Origin: Oscarella lobularis
Lineage: Eukaryota > Porifera > Homoscleromorpha > Homosclerophorida > Oscarellidae
Length of the DNA stretch: 64,000 nt
NCBI RefSeq assembly: GCF_947507565.1
Contig: NC_089190.1
Coordinates: 1,922,001-1,986,000 of the forward strand
Direction: 5' to 3'
Shown: in pieces, positions 49,761 to 60,415 of the stretch
Position numbering within the stretch: the stretch's first letter is position 1
Layout: each line of letters begins with the position of its first letter
The notes under the pieces: generated by a model
The model's database searches: none
What the model saw: the letters and a program-made list of their open reading frames with translations, nothing else
Told to the model about the DNA's origin: nothing
Position numbers and translations under genes: made by a program

Positions 49761-50557
49761 CACAGGGACCTTCAGCGCTGTGCCAAATATTTCGACGTCC
49801 CCTTGCGGACTCCAAAAGTATGCACCAACGTTATCATTTATGTGGAGAGCTAATAATTCCTACACAGGACATCAGGGAGGTATTGATCACAAAAGGTTTT
49901 TTAATTGGGGAATTTGGTCTCAATAGCAGATTAGGGATAGTCGATGTTAGGATCCACGTCTGCGCAAAGACTTCTGACAGCTGCCACAATGTATATGCCC
50001 AAGTACACGGAGAGTCTATCAAGAGCTGTTTGGACGCGTGTTTGGTCAAAGGTGCTCTTTGTATATGTGTCTGTACAGTCAATGACCGTTTTATCTACAC
50101 AGGATGAAGATATATCGGAAAATGAAAGTCTGCTTAGTGTAAGTGGCTGTCGCATATATTGAGACATCTTCTATCTTATATACTTAGGCCTGTCGCGCTG
50201 CTGGAATGAGTGAAAACGAAAGCAAAGACTTGCTTAGCCGAATTAGCACTCAGCCAGTCAAGGACCAATATCAGAGAGTTACTGAAGAAGCCATTGGCTA
50301 TGGAGTAAGCATAGAGACGAGAATTTGATTGACGTCATTGTTTTTCTCTCTACTAAGGCATTTGGTGCACCAACAATCATTGTTCCTCGCGAGAATGAAA
50401 AGCCTCTCATGTTCTGGGGATCAGATCGTTTCGATCATATGGCGTTTATGTTGGGTAAGTAGCTAGTTGCTGCACAAAGAATGACGTCAAAATGATTTCT
50501 TTAGGAAAACCTTGGCTCGGACCCGTTCCGTCTCGTCCTATAGCGTCCAAATACTGA
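49380..50557 (+). CDS. GSTK1: Glutathione S-transferase kappa (DsbA-like fold), intact
   Basis: The ATG at 49380 gives MAKLPVKLYYDVLSPYSWLG. Further exons: VLCRYRELWRLDLHFCPFHL; GITPPGLIPAKGKYMHRDLQ..YFDVPLRTPK; a four-residue micro-exon DIRE; RLLTAATMYMPKYTESLSRA..WTRVWSK; DEDISENESLLS; ACRAAGMSENESKDLLSRIS..EEAIGYG; AFGAPTIIVPRENEKPLMFW..GSDRFDHMAFML; and GKPWLGPVPSRPIASKY-stop. The glutathione-activating Ser is in DVLSPYSW and the GAFGxPT cis-Pro segment is present. Known: a mitochondrial/peroxisomal detoxification enzyme related to bacterial HCCA isomerases. About 130 bp of WAP-gene 3' sequence (from 49242) precedes it. Unlike the two upstream fragments it has the extra G that keeps exon 2 in frame. 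Confidence 0.92.
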
Positions 50558-50616
50558 CTCAAGTTTTTTTTGATGTTACACGTGCTCCTTATTATTAAAC
50601 TTCACTGCACGAAAAA

Positions 50617-52087
50617 ATGTCGTGCGCACGCTACTGCGAAAAATTTACGTCTACGAGTATGGCTGATGACGACGCGCAGAAGAGCCTCGTTACCTTCGAT
50701 CCAACCGTCGACGAGATCGAAGCGTCCGCAAACGTAGACAATGCAAACGACGACGACGACGACGACGACGACGGAGAACCGAACGTATTCACTGCAAACG
50801 AAGCGCGCGACATGATGACGATATTGGATCGCGTCGAAGCGTCGGTGGGCGCCCTTCGCACGCACATTGTCGAGCAGGATAGCCAGCCTACGCGAAAACG
50901 ACCTCGCTTGCCGACCTGGATTACGAATAACCTTCTCATACTGACACTCGTTTGGCAGGTAGGTAGACACACACCCTAGATCTAATTCTAAACAAAAAAA
51001 GGGGCAGGGACAAAATTAGGCCTTTTATTCGTTTGACAGGTAGCGTGCGTTGTCGCTCTTACCGTAATCGAACTCGCCGATCACGTCCCCGACAAGAAAC
51101 TCGTGAAAGATCGGACTTATATTGTGGTGCGGAGGGGAGGGGAAAGGGGGCGGGGACTCTGTGAGTTTTTCTCTAGGGAGTCGTTATACTCGCTATTTTT
51201 CAAGGCCTCAATCTTCTTTTGGTAATATTCTCCTCAGGTTGGTTAGAGTTTGCATGTTCGTGGGCTGTCTGTTGATAAGAATTTTGGGGTTTATAGTCAA
51301 GTTGGCTAAACAGATCATGCACCACACTGCGTCGAGCCGCTTTCTCATACAATCCTATATGTCGACGCTGCTTCTCTTTGCCGGGCTCTACACGCTGATT
51401 TTCAGGCTTAATGTACGTGCACCTATCTCCTGCCTGCGTGTACTGATTCGATTATTAGAATGAGGCGATTACTGGAATTCCTAACACTTCAAAAGAGGAA
51501 AAATCTATACTGATTATCGAGCTCTTTCTCTGGATGATCTACTACTCGGCATCAAATGCCACCCTCTGCGGTAAGTCAGCAAATTAGAGCAACAGTTATT
51601 TTTCTAATATAAGTACATTTAAAAAGGCTCTGCAAACGTTCACCCTGTTATCTGGTATTCAATCATTTTTTCCATAATTCAGGTTCATTTTATCTAATAA
51701 GTCTGCATAAAAAACGTCTCTCTTTTTGCTCAGATGGTTCTCAGTTTTGCTTACTTTGCGTCGATTCTCTCTGAAGCGACGAGCCACCATCGACGACCGG
51801 ATCACCAGCGTCGACCTCGAGGTAATTCCACTCGCAGTCGCGGTAGCAGTTTCGTGTCCAACAGTCACGTTGAGTCGCTATCACTTGCGAGAAAAAAGCG
51901 AAGTAAGAGGGGCATTACAAACAGACTTACGAGACCCACACTTACAGAGAGTCTATATAGAAAAGGCTTACGGCTCGACATCGTTCACTGGCAGCATACA
52001 GTAAAAACACGTGACTGTACTGTCATTCATATTACAAACATGTTTTTTTGTTGTACAGCTACATTATTGTGTTTTGCGATTATCTGA
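50617..52087 (+). CDS. Unrecognised multi-span membrane protein
   Basis: I do not recognise this gene. The ATG at 50617 starts a 114-residue acidic cytosolic-looking exon with an Asp run (GAC repeats, about 50748-50772) and RKRPRLP before a hydrophobic stretch (ITNNLLILTLVWQ|VACVVALTVI). Later exons give at least three more hydrophobic segments (SYMSTLLLFAGLYTLIFRL, ILIIELFLWMIYYSASNATL, VIWYSIIFSII) and a basic tail (ATSHHRRPDHQRRPRG..), with a final hydrophobic run (MFFCCTATLLCFAII) to a stop at 52085. The third exon (51190-51320) can be read in more than one frame, so the exact structure is uncertain. Four to five spans with a charged tail could be a channel or tetraspan protein. Confidence 0.5.
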
Positions 52088-52127
52088 CTTGTATAGTACC
52101 TAAAAGCGAAAGAGCCCGTACTTGGCG

Positions 52128-52158
<31 letters not shown>

Positions 52159-52741
52159 CAGACTGACGGGCCCAGTGATTGATTGATTGATCGGTTGATC
52201 CATCAATCAGTTTAAAAAGACGTGCGTGCGTGCGTCCACGCGACTACCTCCAGACGTGGCGTCGCATACGATATCGTTTTGGGCTTCTTCCTTACAACGA
52301 ACTTCCTTCAAAACGAACTTACGCCGGTAGATTTTCTTGAGAGACTAATTAATCGTTTGCGGTGAACGTTCGCGCCAGGCTCCCCCTATTTGTAAAGGCA
52401 AATGCGTGCGGCTGAGAGATTTCCTCCAGCCTAACCCTATTACCGGACAAACCATTTCCTTTCGCTAAATGAGACTGTCGGTGCCTCGCTCTTGAATTTC
52501 CGTCTGCAATCGAGTCGTTTCTTGTCCTAATTGTCTACCGTTTTTTCTGCTTTTGAGTGGAATCGCACGTCGCTGCTCTATTGAGCTACGACTCGAATGA
52601 GAGACCCTAAAAGCACAATGCGTTGCGTCACGAATGCATATCGATAGAGATAACTAGCCTAATGCATTTTCTATTCGCATAAAGTGCGGCGGTTCAGCTA
52701 AGGCCCGTCAGATCGTCAGTGTACCTTCGCGCCGTACGTCA
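52088..52741. other. Intergenic spacer with a (TTGA)n microsatellite
   Basis: It contains about 8 TTGA/GATT units at 52128-52158 and again about 52175-52200, plus cgtgcgtgcgtgcg at 52221-52234. No gene recognised. It presumably includes the receptor promoter. Confidence 0.6.
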
Positions 52742-55700
52742 ATGATTATAGCTCTTCTCGTGGTCGCATTAGTTTCGCATGAGTTTCCATGCCTCGGCGT
52801 CACGGCGACGGAGAAAGACGCGAGACCTCCCCTCTACATCGGCGGTCTCTTTCCCATTGCGGAAAACGATCGCTGGTTCGTGCCGCACGTCGACGTCATC
52901 TGTCAAATGGCGATCGACCACGTGAACGCGCAATCGACGCTTCTGCCCGATTTTCGCCTTGTTCTCCGGATGAATGACACGAGGGTAAGTGAGGAAACAA
53001 ATTCAATAACAGAGGTCAATTAGATGACGCCTTCAGTGCCAACTCGGTCGCGCCATTCGTCAAATGGTCGAACAGCTGAACGATCGCGATGGAAAAATTG
53101 TCGCCCTGCTGGGAGCAGGATGTTCGTCCGTAACGAAACCGTTAGCCAGTGCGTCGCACTTCTGGAATTTGCTTCAGGTTTGCGATGCAACGAAACCGCG
53201 ACAACCGTCAAGTCATCCGTTTATGTAGATGACCTTTTTGTCGTCGTCGCCGACGCTGACGAATAAGGAATCACATCCGAATCTCTTTCAGTTGATTGCG
53301 ACGGAGAACTCGCTCAATCCGGCGCGCGTTGCTCTGATGAAACATTACGGCTGGACAAAGGCGATCGTCATCTACGAAGCGGAAGAAATATTTGCTTACG
53401 TGAGGAATACTGATGAGCGTAAACAGCTTAGGCTCGTCACTTATACGGCGTCTTATATGCATATAGAACGCCAAACATCTGATGAGGGGTTTGCAGGACG
53501 CGTCGATTGACGTCGTCGCAATGGAGGCCATTTCGGAAGATCCCCTATTTAGTATGGAAGACGCATTGGATCGACTGAAGGCAAGTGACTTATATTATAT
53601 ACCAGATCTGGGTCTTGACTTAAGATGCTAGGAAACAAAAGTACGCATTATATTCGGTCTGTTCTACGAGAAAATGGCACGGAAAGTCATTTGTCAGGTA
53701 AACGATTAGTTATTGCAGTACGATTAATAATAAAAATATAATTGACCCTTTTTGTTTTAGGCTTCGAAACGGAGCTTTTGGTCTTCGAAATACACGTGGA
53801 TCTTACCCGGCTGGTATTCCTCGGTCACCTGGTACAAAGACGTAAAAGACGTGGACTGCTCCGTCGCCAATATGACGAAGACACTTGGCGGGTACTTCAC
53901 AGTAGACGGAGCCGGGGCGGATCAATACGGAATGCAAACCGTGCCCATTCTCACGGGACGAGTACGTCGGTTGACCACTGAGAATGATTTCCGTGTAGTA
54001 TCCGGGTTTTGTTTTTGTTTTTATGGCAGACGGGTAATGAAGTGGAGGAGGAGTTTCGTCGTCGCACGGGCGGAGCAAAGATGACGAATTATTTATCGTA
54101 CGGCTATGATTCGGTCTTGGCGACGGCCTGGATGCTTCGACTCGCCGTGATGAAATTGAAGTCGCAAAATCGACTTGATCTGTTGACTGGATTTTCGTAC
54201 AAGGATCCCAAATTAGTCCATCTGTTCAAATCGATTTTGAATGAGCCGTCTTTCGAGTTTGCAGGACTTATGGTAAAAGGGAAAGACGGTAGGGTCTTAA
54301 TTAGTTTTATTGTCCGCTTGATTCAGGGTACCACAACACTGCATTTAAACTCATCCGGTAAAAGACGTAATAGCCAAACTATTGGTCGTCCTCAAGTGAT
54401 TGAAGTTCGATATAATAATGGTAATAATACATAGTGTTTAGATAAATGTATCGCGGCGCCTAATATTTCAATTCCAGGGAGCTATTCATCTCTCTACGCC
54501 ATTTATTCCAACAGAGACGAAACTTTCGAAGTTATGATGATGAAAGATGAATTTGAAAAACGTCTAGACTCTCCCATGCTCGAACCAATGTATTATTCGA
54601 TGACCCTATTTGCCGTCATGACATCGTTGGCGGGCGTCGGTATCATGTTTGCTTTGTTTCTTCTCTGGTTCAATATTAGCTACAGAAAGACGGAGTTAGT
54701 ACTCGTCAAAAAAATTGACATAATATTTTTTTAATGTCCTGGCCTTCTCTAGAATAATCAAGCTGTCGAGCCCACGTCTAAACAATTTGATCATACTGGG
54801 AGGCATAATGGAGTGCTTGTCTGTAGTCTTTTTAGGATTCAATGGGCAATTCTTTCCATTTTCATCCTTCTCCATAATCTCCTGCCACGTAAGTAAACAA
54901 ATCTTAAGATTGATTAATATTAGTCCTATTTAACATGTGTAGATGCATCCGGTTCTGCTGTACGGAGGCTTTACTGTCTCCTTTGGTCCTATGCTAGTAA
55001 AGACGTGGCGTGTGAGCAAAATAATCAAATGGTCAGTAACAAAAGCACGTCCTGTCTCTGTCGGAAGTCTTGTAAGATATAAAATCAAAGCAAGCTTAAA
55101 GGATTCCACTTGAATCGATTGATTTATTTTTAGAGCGATCTTTCGCTGTTTGCCATCGTAGCGGTATTTCTTCTAGTCGACGCAATTATATTCACTGTTT
55201 GGTTCGTCCTTAATCCGGCTAGAGAAAGCATCGACACAATCTCTGTCACGCCCGACGTCGAATTCCAATGGCATCACTGCGTCTGCGATTCTCGGCACAC
55301 GTGGCTTTACGTCACATACGGTTACAAGACGTTGCTTCTCGTCTTCGGCGGCTATTTGGCATTCGAAGTGCGGAAGGTCAAAATTGCCGCTTTGAACGAC
55401 TCGCGTTGGATTGGAATATCGATTTATAATGTCGCTGTCATTTTCGTTGCAATATTTATCTTCTCAACTTCCATTACGAATCCCAGCATTTCATATGGGC
55501 TGGTTGCCGGAAGTATTATTCTCGTCAGTATCACGACGCTATGTCTAGTGTTTCTGCCTAAAGTAAGCTATTTCGCTCCTATTTTTATCTGTTGAAATTG
55601 TTCTGATTTTTAGATGTGCATGGTTTTAAACAAGTCCACTAATTTGATCAGGGACTGTAGCGGCCGAAGCAACACAGAATCAGATATTTCTGATCACGTG

Positions 55701-56033
55701 ATTACTAGACAATCAGACTTGAATAGTTTGGAGAGAAAAAATCGAAGTTTTCGAGAAATAATAATAATGCTGTTGGAAGAGGTATGCAGTCATTATGCAC
55801 CAAGAGCGCCTATATAATGATCGGGAATTTTTTAGCGCTTTCTGTGTGATTCAACTATTGAACGAATAGCCGAGATTATTGGCCTGCCACCTCCAACCGG
55901 GTCTCGAGCTTCAAGTATGAAGAAACCAGAGATAAATGACGAGAACACCGTGACCACTAAAACGGCGTCTAGCGAAGGGTCAGATAAAGATGACAGCATA
56001 AGTATTAGTCAGTTATCAGGAATTTTGGTATAG
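52742..56033 (+). CDS. GABA-B receptor-like class C GPCR
   Basis: The ATG at 52742 gives a signal peptide (MIIALLVVALVSHEFPCLGV). A Venus-flytrap ligand-binding region follows over several exons: YIGGLFPIAEND, CQMAIDHVNAQSTLLPDF, IVALLGAGCSSVTKPLA, NSLNPARVALMKHYGWTKAI, IIFGLFYEKMARKVIC, YGYDSVLATAWMLRLAV. There is no Cys-rich linker. The 7TM part runs from YYSMTLFAVMTSLAGVGIMF through VFLGFNGQFF, MHPVLLYGGFTVSFGPMLVK, VAVFLLVDAIIFTVWFVLNP, KTLLLVFGGYLAFEVRKVKI to LVAGSIILVSITTLCLVFLP. The C-tail has a possible short coiled coil (SLERKNRSFREIIIMLLEE) and ends SQLSGILV. This order is diagnostic for the GABA-B branch. The ligand is unknown; sponges carry many divergent receptors of this type. 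Confidence 0.9.
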
Positions 56034-56213
56034 ACACTTGTTAAGTAATACGTGGATTAATCATGGATTAAAATTATTACGTAGTCGTTTCGTTTCCGTG
56101 GCTACCAAGTAGTCTCCGTTGTAGTCTAGCGCACGTTCGAGGGGAAAAGGCAGCGTCGCTTCTGCGGAAAAGCCAGCGTTTCTCCGTGCTTAATCGCACT
56201 TTCGTTCGATGCG

Positions 56214-57665
56214 ATGGCAGCAACGAAAGGTCACGTCGAAGACGGTAACCGATCCTAGAACGAAAGCTGCGCGTTTCGAGTTTTGTCTTCTCACTCTAAC
56301 GCGTTCTCTCTCGTCGAAAACAAAGCATCCCAGGACTTCAACGTGAAGCTGGACAACGCTATTGCTCATCGCATGCAAGATAGCGAATGTAGGCTCCCCT
56401 TTTCGCACCTCCACGCAATAGGTAACGCCTACGATAGGGAAGGAATACTACGAAGGAAACATTCAGCGCAATAAATTCGCTCGCGAAAGCGCTAAAGTTG
56501 CCAGACGACTTCAATCGCAACAAGATGAAGAGATCGCCGAGATGAGAGCCCAAAATCAGGCTATGTACGTACGAGTTTTTCGTCATAGTTTGTGCGCACA
56601 TCCGGTTTAGACTACGAAGTGACAGCGCCATAGCCGACGAAATCCAGACTGACATACTAAGACAGGTACCCAAATTAAATAATTTAATTAATTTTAAAAT
56701 CATTATTTTGGAATTTGGTTACTAGGATACCATTGAGGAGGAAATTCATTATAAATCAGCAAAAGTTGCTCAAGAGATGCAAGACGAGGTTAAAAAACTC
56801 GGACCTTAGATTTAGATTTAAATTTTAGCACTATAGGAGTATGCACTGTACTTACAAAAAAAGGAAGAAGAACGACTGAAGAAAAAGAGAGAACAGCTGG
56901 CTAAGGAAGAGCACGAGCAACTTCTAAAAGAGATGCAGCGTTTGGAGTTAAAGGACGGTATTTCGTCAGGGTAATTAATTATTAATTGAAAATCTAAATG
57001 AAAGGATCCTTGGACGCTTTCGTTTTCAGATTAACTGTTGATCTCGAATCGGGAGAATCGGAGCGGCAGATAGAGAAAGACGAGGTGGGTGGAAAGAGAA
57101 GCCTATGTCTTGGCTTTTATATGATTTTTCTTCTGCAGGAATATGCTCGTGCCTTGGAGGAGCGAAGTCGCGAGGAAGCGGAGAAGGAGCGTCGAGAGCA
57201 CTTGCTTGCATTGCAGAGGCAAGATGAGGTAGGTTTGCCTTTCGATTTGCCACGCCTATACCCGCCATCCAATCAACGTCTTCTTTCTCCAAATTGAAAT
57301 TGCACCTTTTTGAGTCCTTTGTGTCCTTTCGTTTTCTCTCTTTCCCTTTCACGTTCTCCTTTCCCATCGAAACCTTCTACACACCCACGCTTACGCAGGA
57401 ACTCGCCAAGCAATTGCAAGAAAAGGAAGAACTCAAAGCGAAAAAGCTAAGAGAAAAACTGCAGCAAGAGCAGCAGCAGCGTCAACGCGCTGCTCAAGAG
57501 GCGGAAGCTCCAGCCAGCACCACTTCCCCCACCGGATCCAATCCGACTCTATTTGCGTATCGACCACCTACAGCCATTCAAGCAAAGGAGGGGGCCGCTC
57601 CAGGCGAAGCCGTTCCCGTAACGAGACAGAACTACAAGCGAGGCAGCACTACCCGAAAAAAGTAG
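56214..57665 (+). CDS. CCDC50: CCDC50 (Ymer)-like coiled-coil protein
   Basis: The ATG at 56214 opens a short exon (MAATKGHVED), then SLVENKASQDFNVKLDNAIA and HRMQDSE|YYEGNIQRNKFARESAKVAR.. The HxMQxxE .. NxQRN .. VAxxLQ pattern matches the CCDC50 N-terminus. Repeated ubiquitin-interacting-type stretches with D-E-E/Q pairs follow (EIHYKSAKVAQEMQDEEYAL, YARALEERSREEAEKERREH, QDEELAKQLQEKEELKAKKL). The C-terminus is Ala/Pro-rich and ends NYKRGSTTRKK at 57665. Known: CCDC50 binds ubiquitin chains, modulates EGFR endocytosis and NF-kB/RIG-I signalling, and is microtubule-associated. Assignment rests on the N-terminal block; other Lys/Glu coiled coils are possible. Confidence 0.7.
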
Positions 57666-57845
57666 ACAGAGCCCTTTGGTCACGCTAACTTCTTCTGTTT
57701 TTCACACTCGATTAAATTTCCCTTTCTTTCTTTCTTTCTCTTTCTAAATTCATTTGGGAGTTTCCTTTTGATCACGTGCGGTGGTCCATCGCCCCTCCCT
57801 TTCTATATATCGGCTGGTGCCGCCTAGCCCCGCGTTCATTTTTCC

Positions 57846-58622
57846 ATGGAACTACGACCGCATCAGGACGTGATCGCCGCCAAATCGCCGCGTGCCGCTC
57901 GCGCACGCGCGCATCTGTCGCGCGCCAACTCGCATCAGCAGAACCTTCGCTCGGAACTTCACAAGGAGGCGGAGTCGGCGCACTCGAAAGAGTCGCATCG
58001 ATTGGCGCGCGAAACGCGCGACCTGCGCGACACGTTGGCTCTCCTGCGCGAGTCGCAAGACGACACGAATCAACGCAAACTAAAAGGATCGGTTTCGGAT
58101 TCGATTTTGGACGCAAAATCGCGACCGCCCGTAATTATTCGCATTCCCACCCGCGTCGTCGAAGCGGAGTACGAGCCGGACTTACCGCGCCGTCTGCGAC
58201 CGACGATTCAGGACGATTTAAAAAAGGCAATTAAAAAAGGAGCCGAAGCGCGCTGGGAGCGAATACAGAGGGAAAAACTCGGCAAGTTAGGACTTCTAGC
58301 TCCGCCTAACGCCGGCGACAAGTTCGCCGAGTTTGCGCGCAACGCGCTAACGCCGCCGCCGTCGCGTCTGCGACGGGCGTCGAGTCCCAGTCAAATCGGC
58401 GGCTCTCGATCGGCTTCGTCGTCGCCGAAGACGAGTCCGCGACGAAAGCGCAACTCACATGCAGGCGGACCGCCGGGAACTTTGCCGCAGTTGCCGGCAC
58501 GCGCTGGCGACGCGCAGTCGTCGCCTCCGCGTGCAAAGCCGTCGCCACCCGCGCTGACGACGAATAACTGGAGGCGCGGTTCTGACTTTGCGCGTTTGCC
58601 GGATATTGCGAAGAAGTCTTGA
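57846..58622 (+). CDS. Unrecognised intronless basic protein (258 aa)
   Basis: A single-exon ORF from ATG 57846 (MELRPHQDVIAAKSPRAARA). I do not recognise it. Residues about 20-80 look helical and coiled-coil-like (HKEAESAHSKESHRLARETR DLRDTLALL split across the segment). A hydrophobic/charged core follows (PPVIIRIPTRVV, DDLKKAIKKGAEARWERIQ), then a Ser/Pro/Arg-rich disordered tail with SP dipeptides (SSPKTSPRRKRNSH), which suggests phosphorylation. The base composition and third-position GC bias match neighbouring genes, and a clean stop is followed by an AT-rich 3' region, so I treat it as real. Intronless genes are rare in this window. Confidence 0.6.
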   Translation: MELRPHQDVIAAKSPRAARARAHLSRANSHQQNLRSELHKEAESAHSKESHRLARETRDLRDTLALLRESQDDTNQRKLKGSVSDSILDAKSRPPVIIRIPTRVVEAEYEPDLPRRLRPTIQDDLKKAIKKGAEARWERIQREKLGKLGLLAPPNAGDKFAEFARNALTPPPSRLRRASSPSQIGGSRSASSSPKTSPRRKRNSHAGGPPGTLPQLPARAGDAQSSPPRAKPSPPALTTNNWRRGSDFARLPDIAKKS

Positions 58623-59006
58623 GAAAAAAAGAAATCGTTTAGATACTCCATTTTAAAAGTGCCTCTTCATCGATGTAGCTAATTATTTATTGTAACTCGC
58701 GCTGTTGTCAAATACAAAGATATTAGTGACGTAGACTCCGGAAAACTTTCACAACGAACTTGAACTTTTCGGTTCAAATATACCTTATTAGCGCCTACTT
58801 CGAATCCATAGATTTTGTTGATCTCCGTGGCGAAACAAAGTTCGCGTTAGCGTGTCATCACGAGAGAATGTCATCACGAGTTTCTCTCGTGATGCCGTCA
58901 TCTGTCGTTGATAACCACACAAGAAAACAAGGGAAAGACGTAAGAAAGCTGCAAGCGCCAGTATAACAGTACAGCAGTGTTTAATAATCAAAATTCTTTT
59001 ATCAGA
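58623..59006. other. Intergenic spacer
   Basis: About 380 bp. It includes a small inverted repeat (tcatcacgagagaatgtcatcacgagtttctctcgtgatg, 58856-58895) able to form a hairpin. No gene seen. Confidence 0.5.
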
Positions 59007-60323
59007 ATGAGCAGCAAACAAAAATTAACTGAGGTTAATGAATCCCGAATTCCTCTCATGGGCAACGCGTCAATCAACGGACAAGCAACAGCAAAACGAA
59101 ACACCGTCACCTTTACCCTGACAACAAACTTCAAAATTCAAATACCCCTCACCGTTACAAACGTTTTTCTCTCCATACTCAACGTCATCTGTCAGGTCGG
59201 GCTGACGGTGTCACTTCCTCTATTTACTACCGCCCTTGGCGCCCATCAAGCGTGCGGAGTTTACGGCAAAGCGATCGCGGGTCCTTACTTCGTACTTTTC
59301 TTCACCACGCTCTGGTATCCCGTCGTCTTTTTCGCGGGGGTCCTCGTAGCGAAACTTCTCAATGGAAAATTCTCGCTTCAACTCAACTGTTCCATGGGCT
59401 TCGTCATTCTGCTTGGATTTCTCAACGCAGTGAAAGGCGTTTTTATTGTCTATGCGAGCCCGTCGGACCGAACGCCTCAATTCCTTCAGCCCATACTGAG
59501 TTCGTCCATCATTCCCTTTACCGTCGTTCTACGATATCTCATCCTCCGTAAGGGACTTTCAGGCGGTCGGCTTGTGTCGACTTTCATTGTTCTTGTCGGT
59601 CTCGTTATCTGCCTTGAACCGACCATCTTCCAGCTCGGACAAGGCAACAAAACGACGTCAAATCGCGCAGCAGTGTCCATTGTATGGCCAATGATTTACT
59701 GCATCGGTTATATACCTTTTGGTCTTATCAACGTTATTCAGGAACGCGAAGTGAAGAAAAGACTCGATTCTAAACGTTGCGGAGAAGTTCACTCTCTTTT
59801 ATTTCAAGCGTGGTTCCAGCTATTTAGTTTTATTTTCATCGCCGCCATGTTTTTCCTCGATTTCATCCCGCACTTTGGCGCGAGCGCCAATTTTGACGAA
59901 TTTAGTCAAAACATGTGTCGGGGCTGGAATTGCGAGCTCGGACATGCTCCCAAATTCAATTGTTCGCCAACGGACCCAATGCCACACGACCCATACGGAC
60001 CCGATGCGCATTGCAGTATCCTTATTGGACGCACGTGGTATTTCATCATTTTCTACTGTCTTTCAAATCTTTTTGGTTTGATGCTGATCAAGTACGCTGA
60101 AGGCGCCGTTTATTTGGTTATTGTCAATGCGCTTATAACACCCGTCGGTACATTTTTCTTGACGCTTTTTCAATTGGAGAGCGATACGGGTAAGTTCTAC
60201 TGGAAACCCGAAGTCGACGTGGCCACGTGGTACGCTCTTGCGGGCGTCTGCCTAATGGTACCAGCGGTGGTGTGGTATAACTATTTGGGCATCAAGGAGC
60301 AAAGGGAGAAAGAAGAAAAATGA
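59007..60323 (+). CDS. CRT-like transporter, copy B (intronless)
   Basis: A single-exon ORF. The first ATG, 59007, gives MSSKQKLTEVNESRIPLMGN. Sequence and helix order parallel copy A at 12828-14168: FTLTTNFKIQIPLTVTNVFL, SPSDRTPQFLQPILSSSIIP, LRYLILRKGLSGGRLVSTFI, luminal Cys loop NCSPTDPMPHDPYGPDAHC, and FYWKPEVDVATWYALAGVCL. Most changes are conservative, with several residues fewer in the loop after VIQEREVKK. Both copies are open and look functional. They lie about 45 kb apart in opposite orientation. Substrate unknown. Confidence 0.8.
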   Translation: MSSKQKLTEVNESRIPLMGNASINGQATAKRNTVTFTLTTNFKIQIPLTVTNVFLSILNVICQVGLTVSLPLFTTALGAHQACGVYGKAIAGPYFVLFFTTLWYPVVFFAGVLVAKLLNGKFSLQLNCSMGFVILLGFLNAVKGVFIVYASPSDRTPQFLQPILSSSIIPFTVVLRYLILRKGLSGGRLVSTFIVLVGLVICLEPTIFQLGQGNKTTSNRAAVSIVWPMIYCIGYIPFGLINVIQEREVKKRLDSKRCGEVHSLLFQAWFQLFSFIFIAAMFFLDFIPHFGASANFDEFSQNMCRGWNCELGHAPKFNCSPTDPMPHDPYGPDAHCSILIGRTWYFIIFYCLSNLFGLMLIKYAEGAVYLVIVNALITPVGTFFLTLFQLESDTGKFYWKPEVDVATWYALAGVCLMVPAVVWYNYLGIKEQREKEEK

Positions 60324-60415
60324 AACTGTGATGGTTCAAAATGATTGAATGCTATTGTAGCTATGTGGTTAGCGCACGCGATGTAACTAGCAACACTTTT
60401 GCTCTTGTTTCGTAA

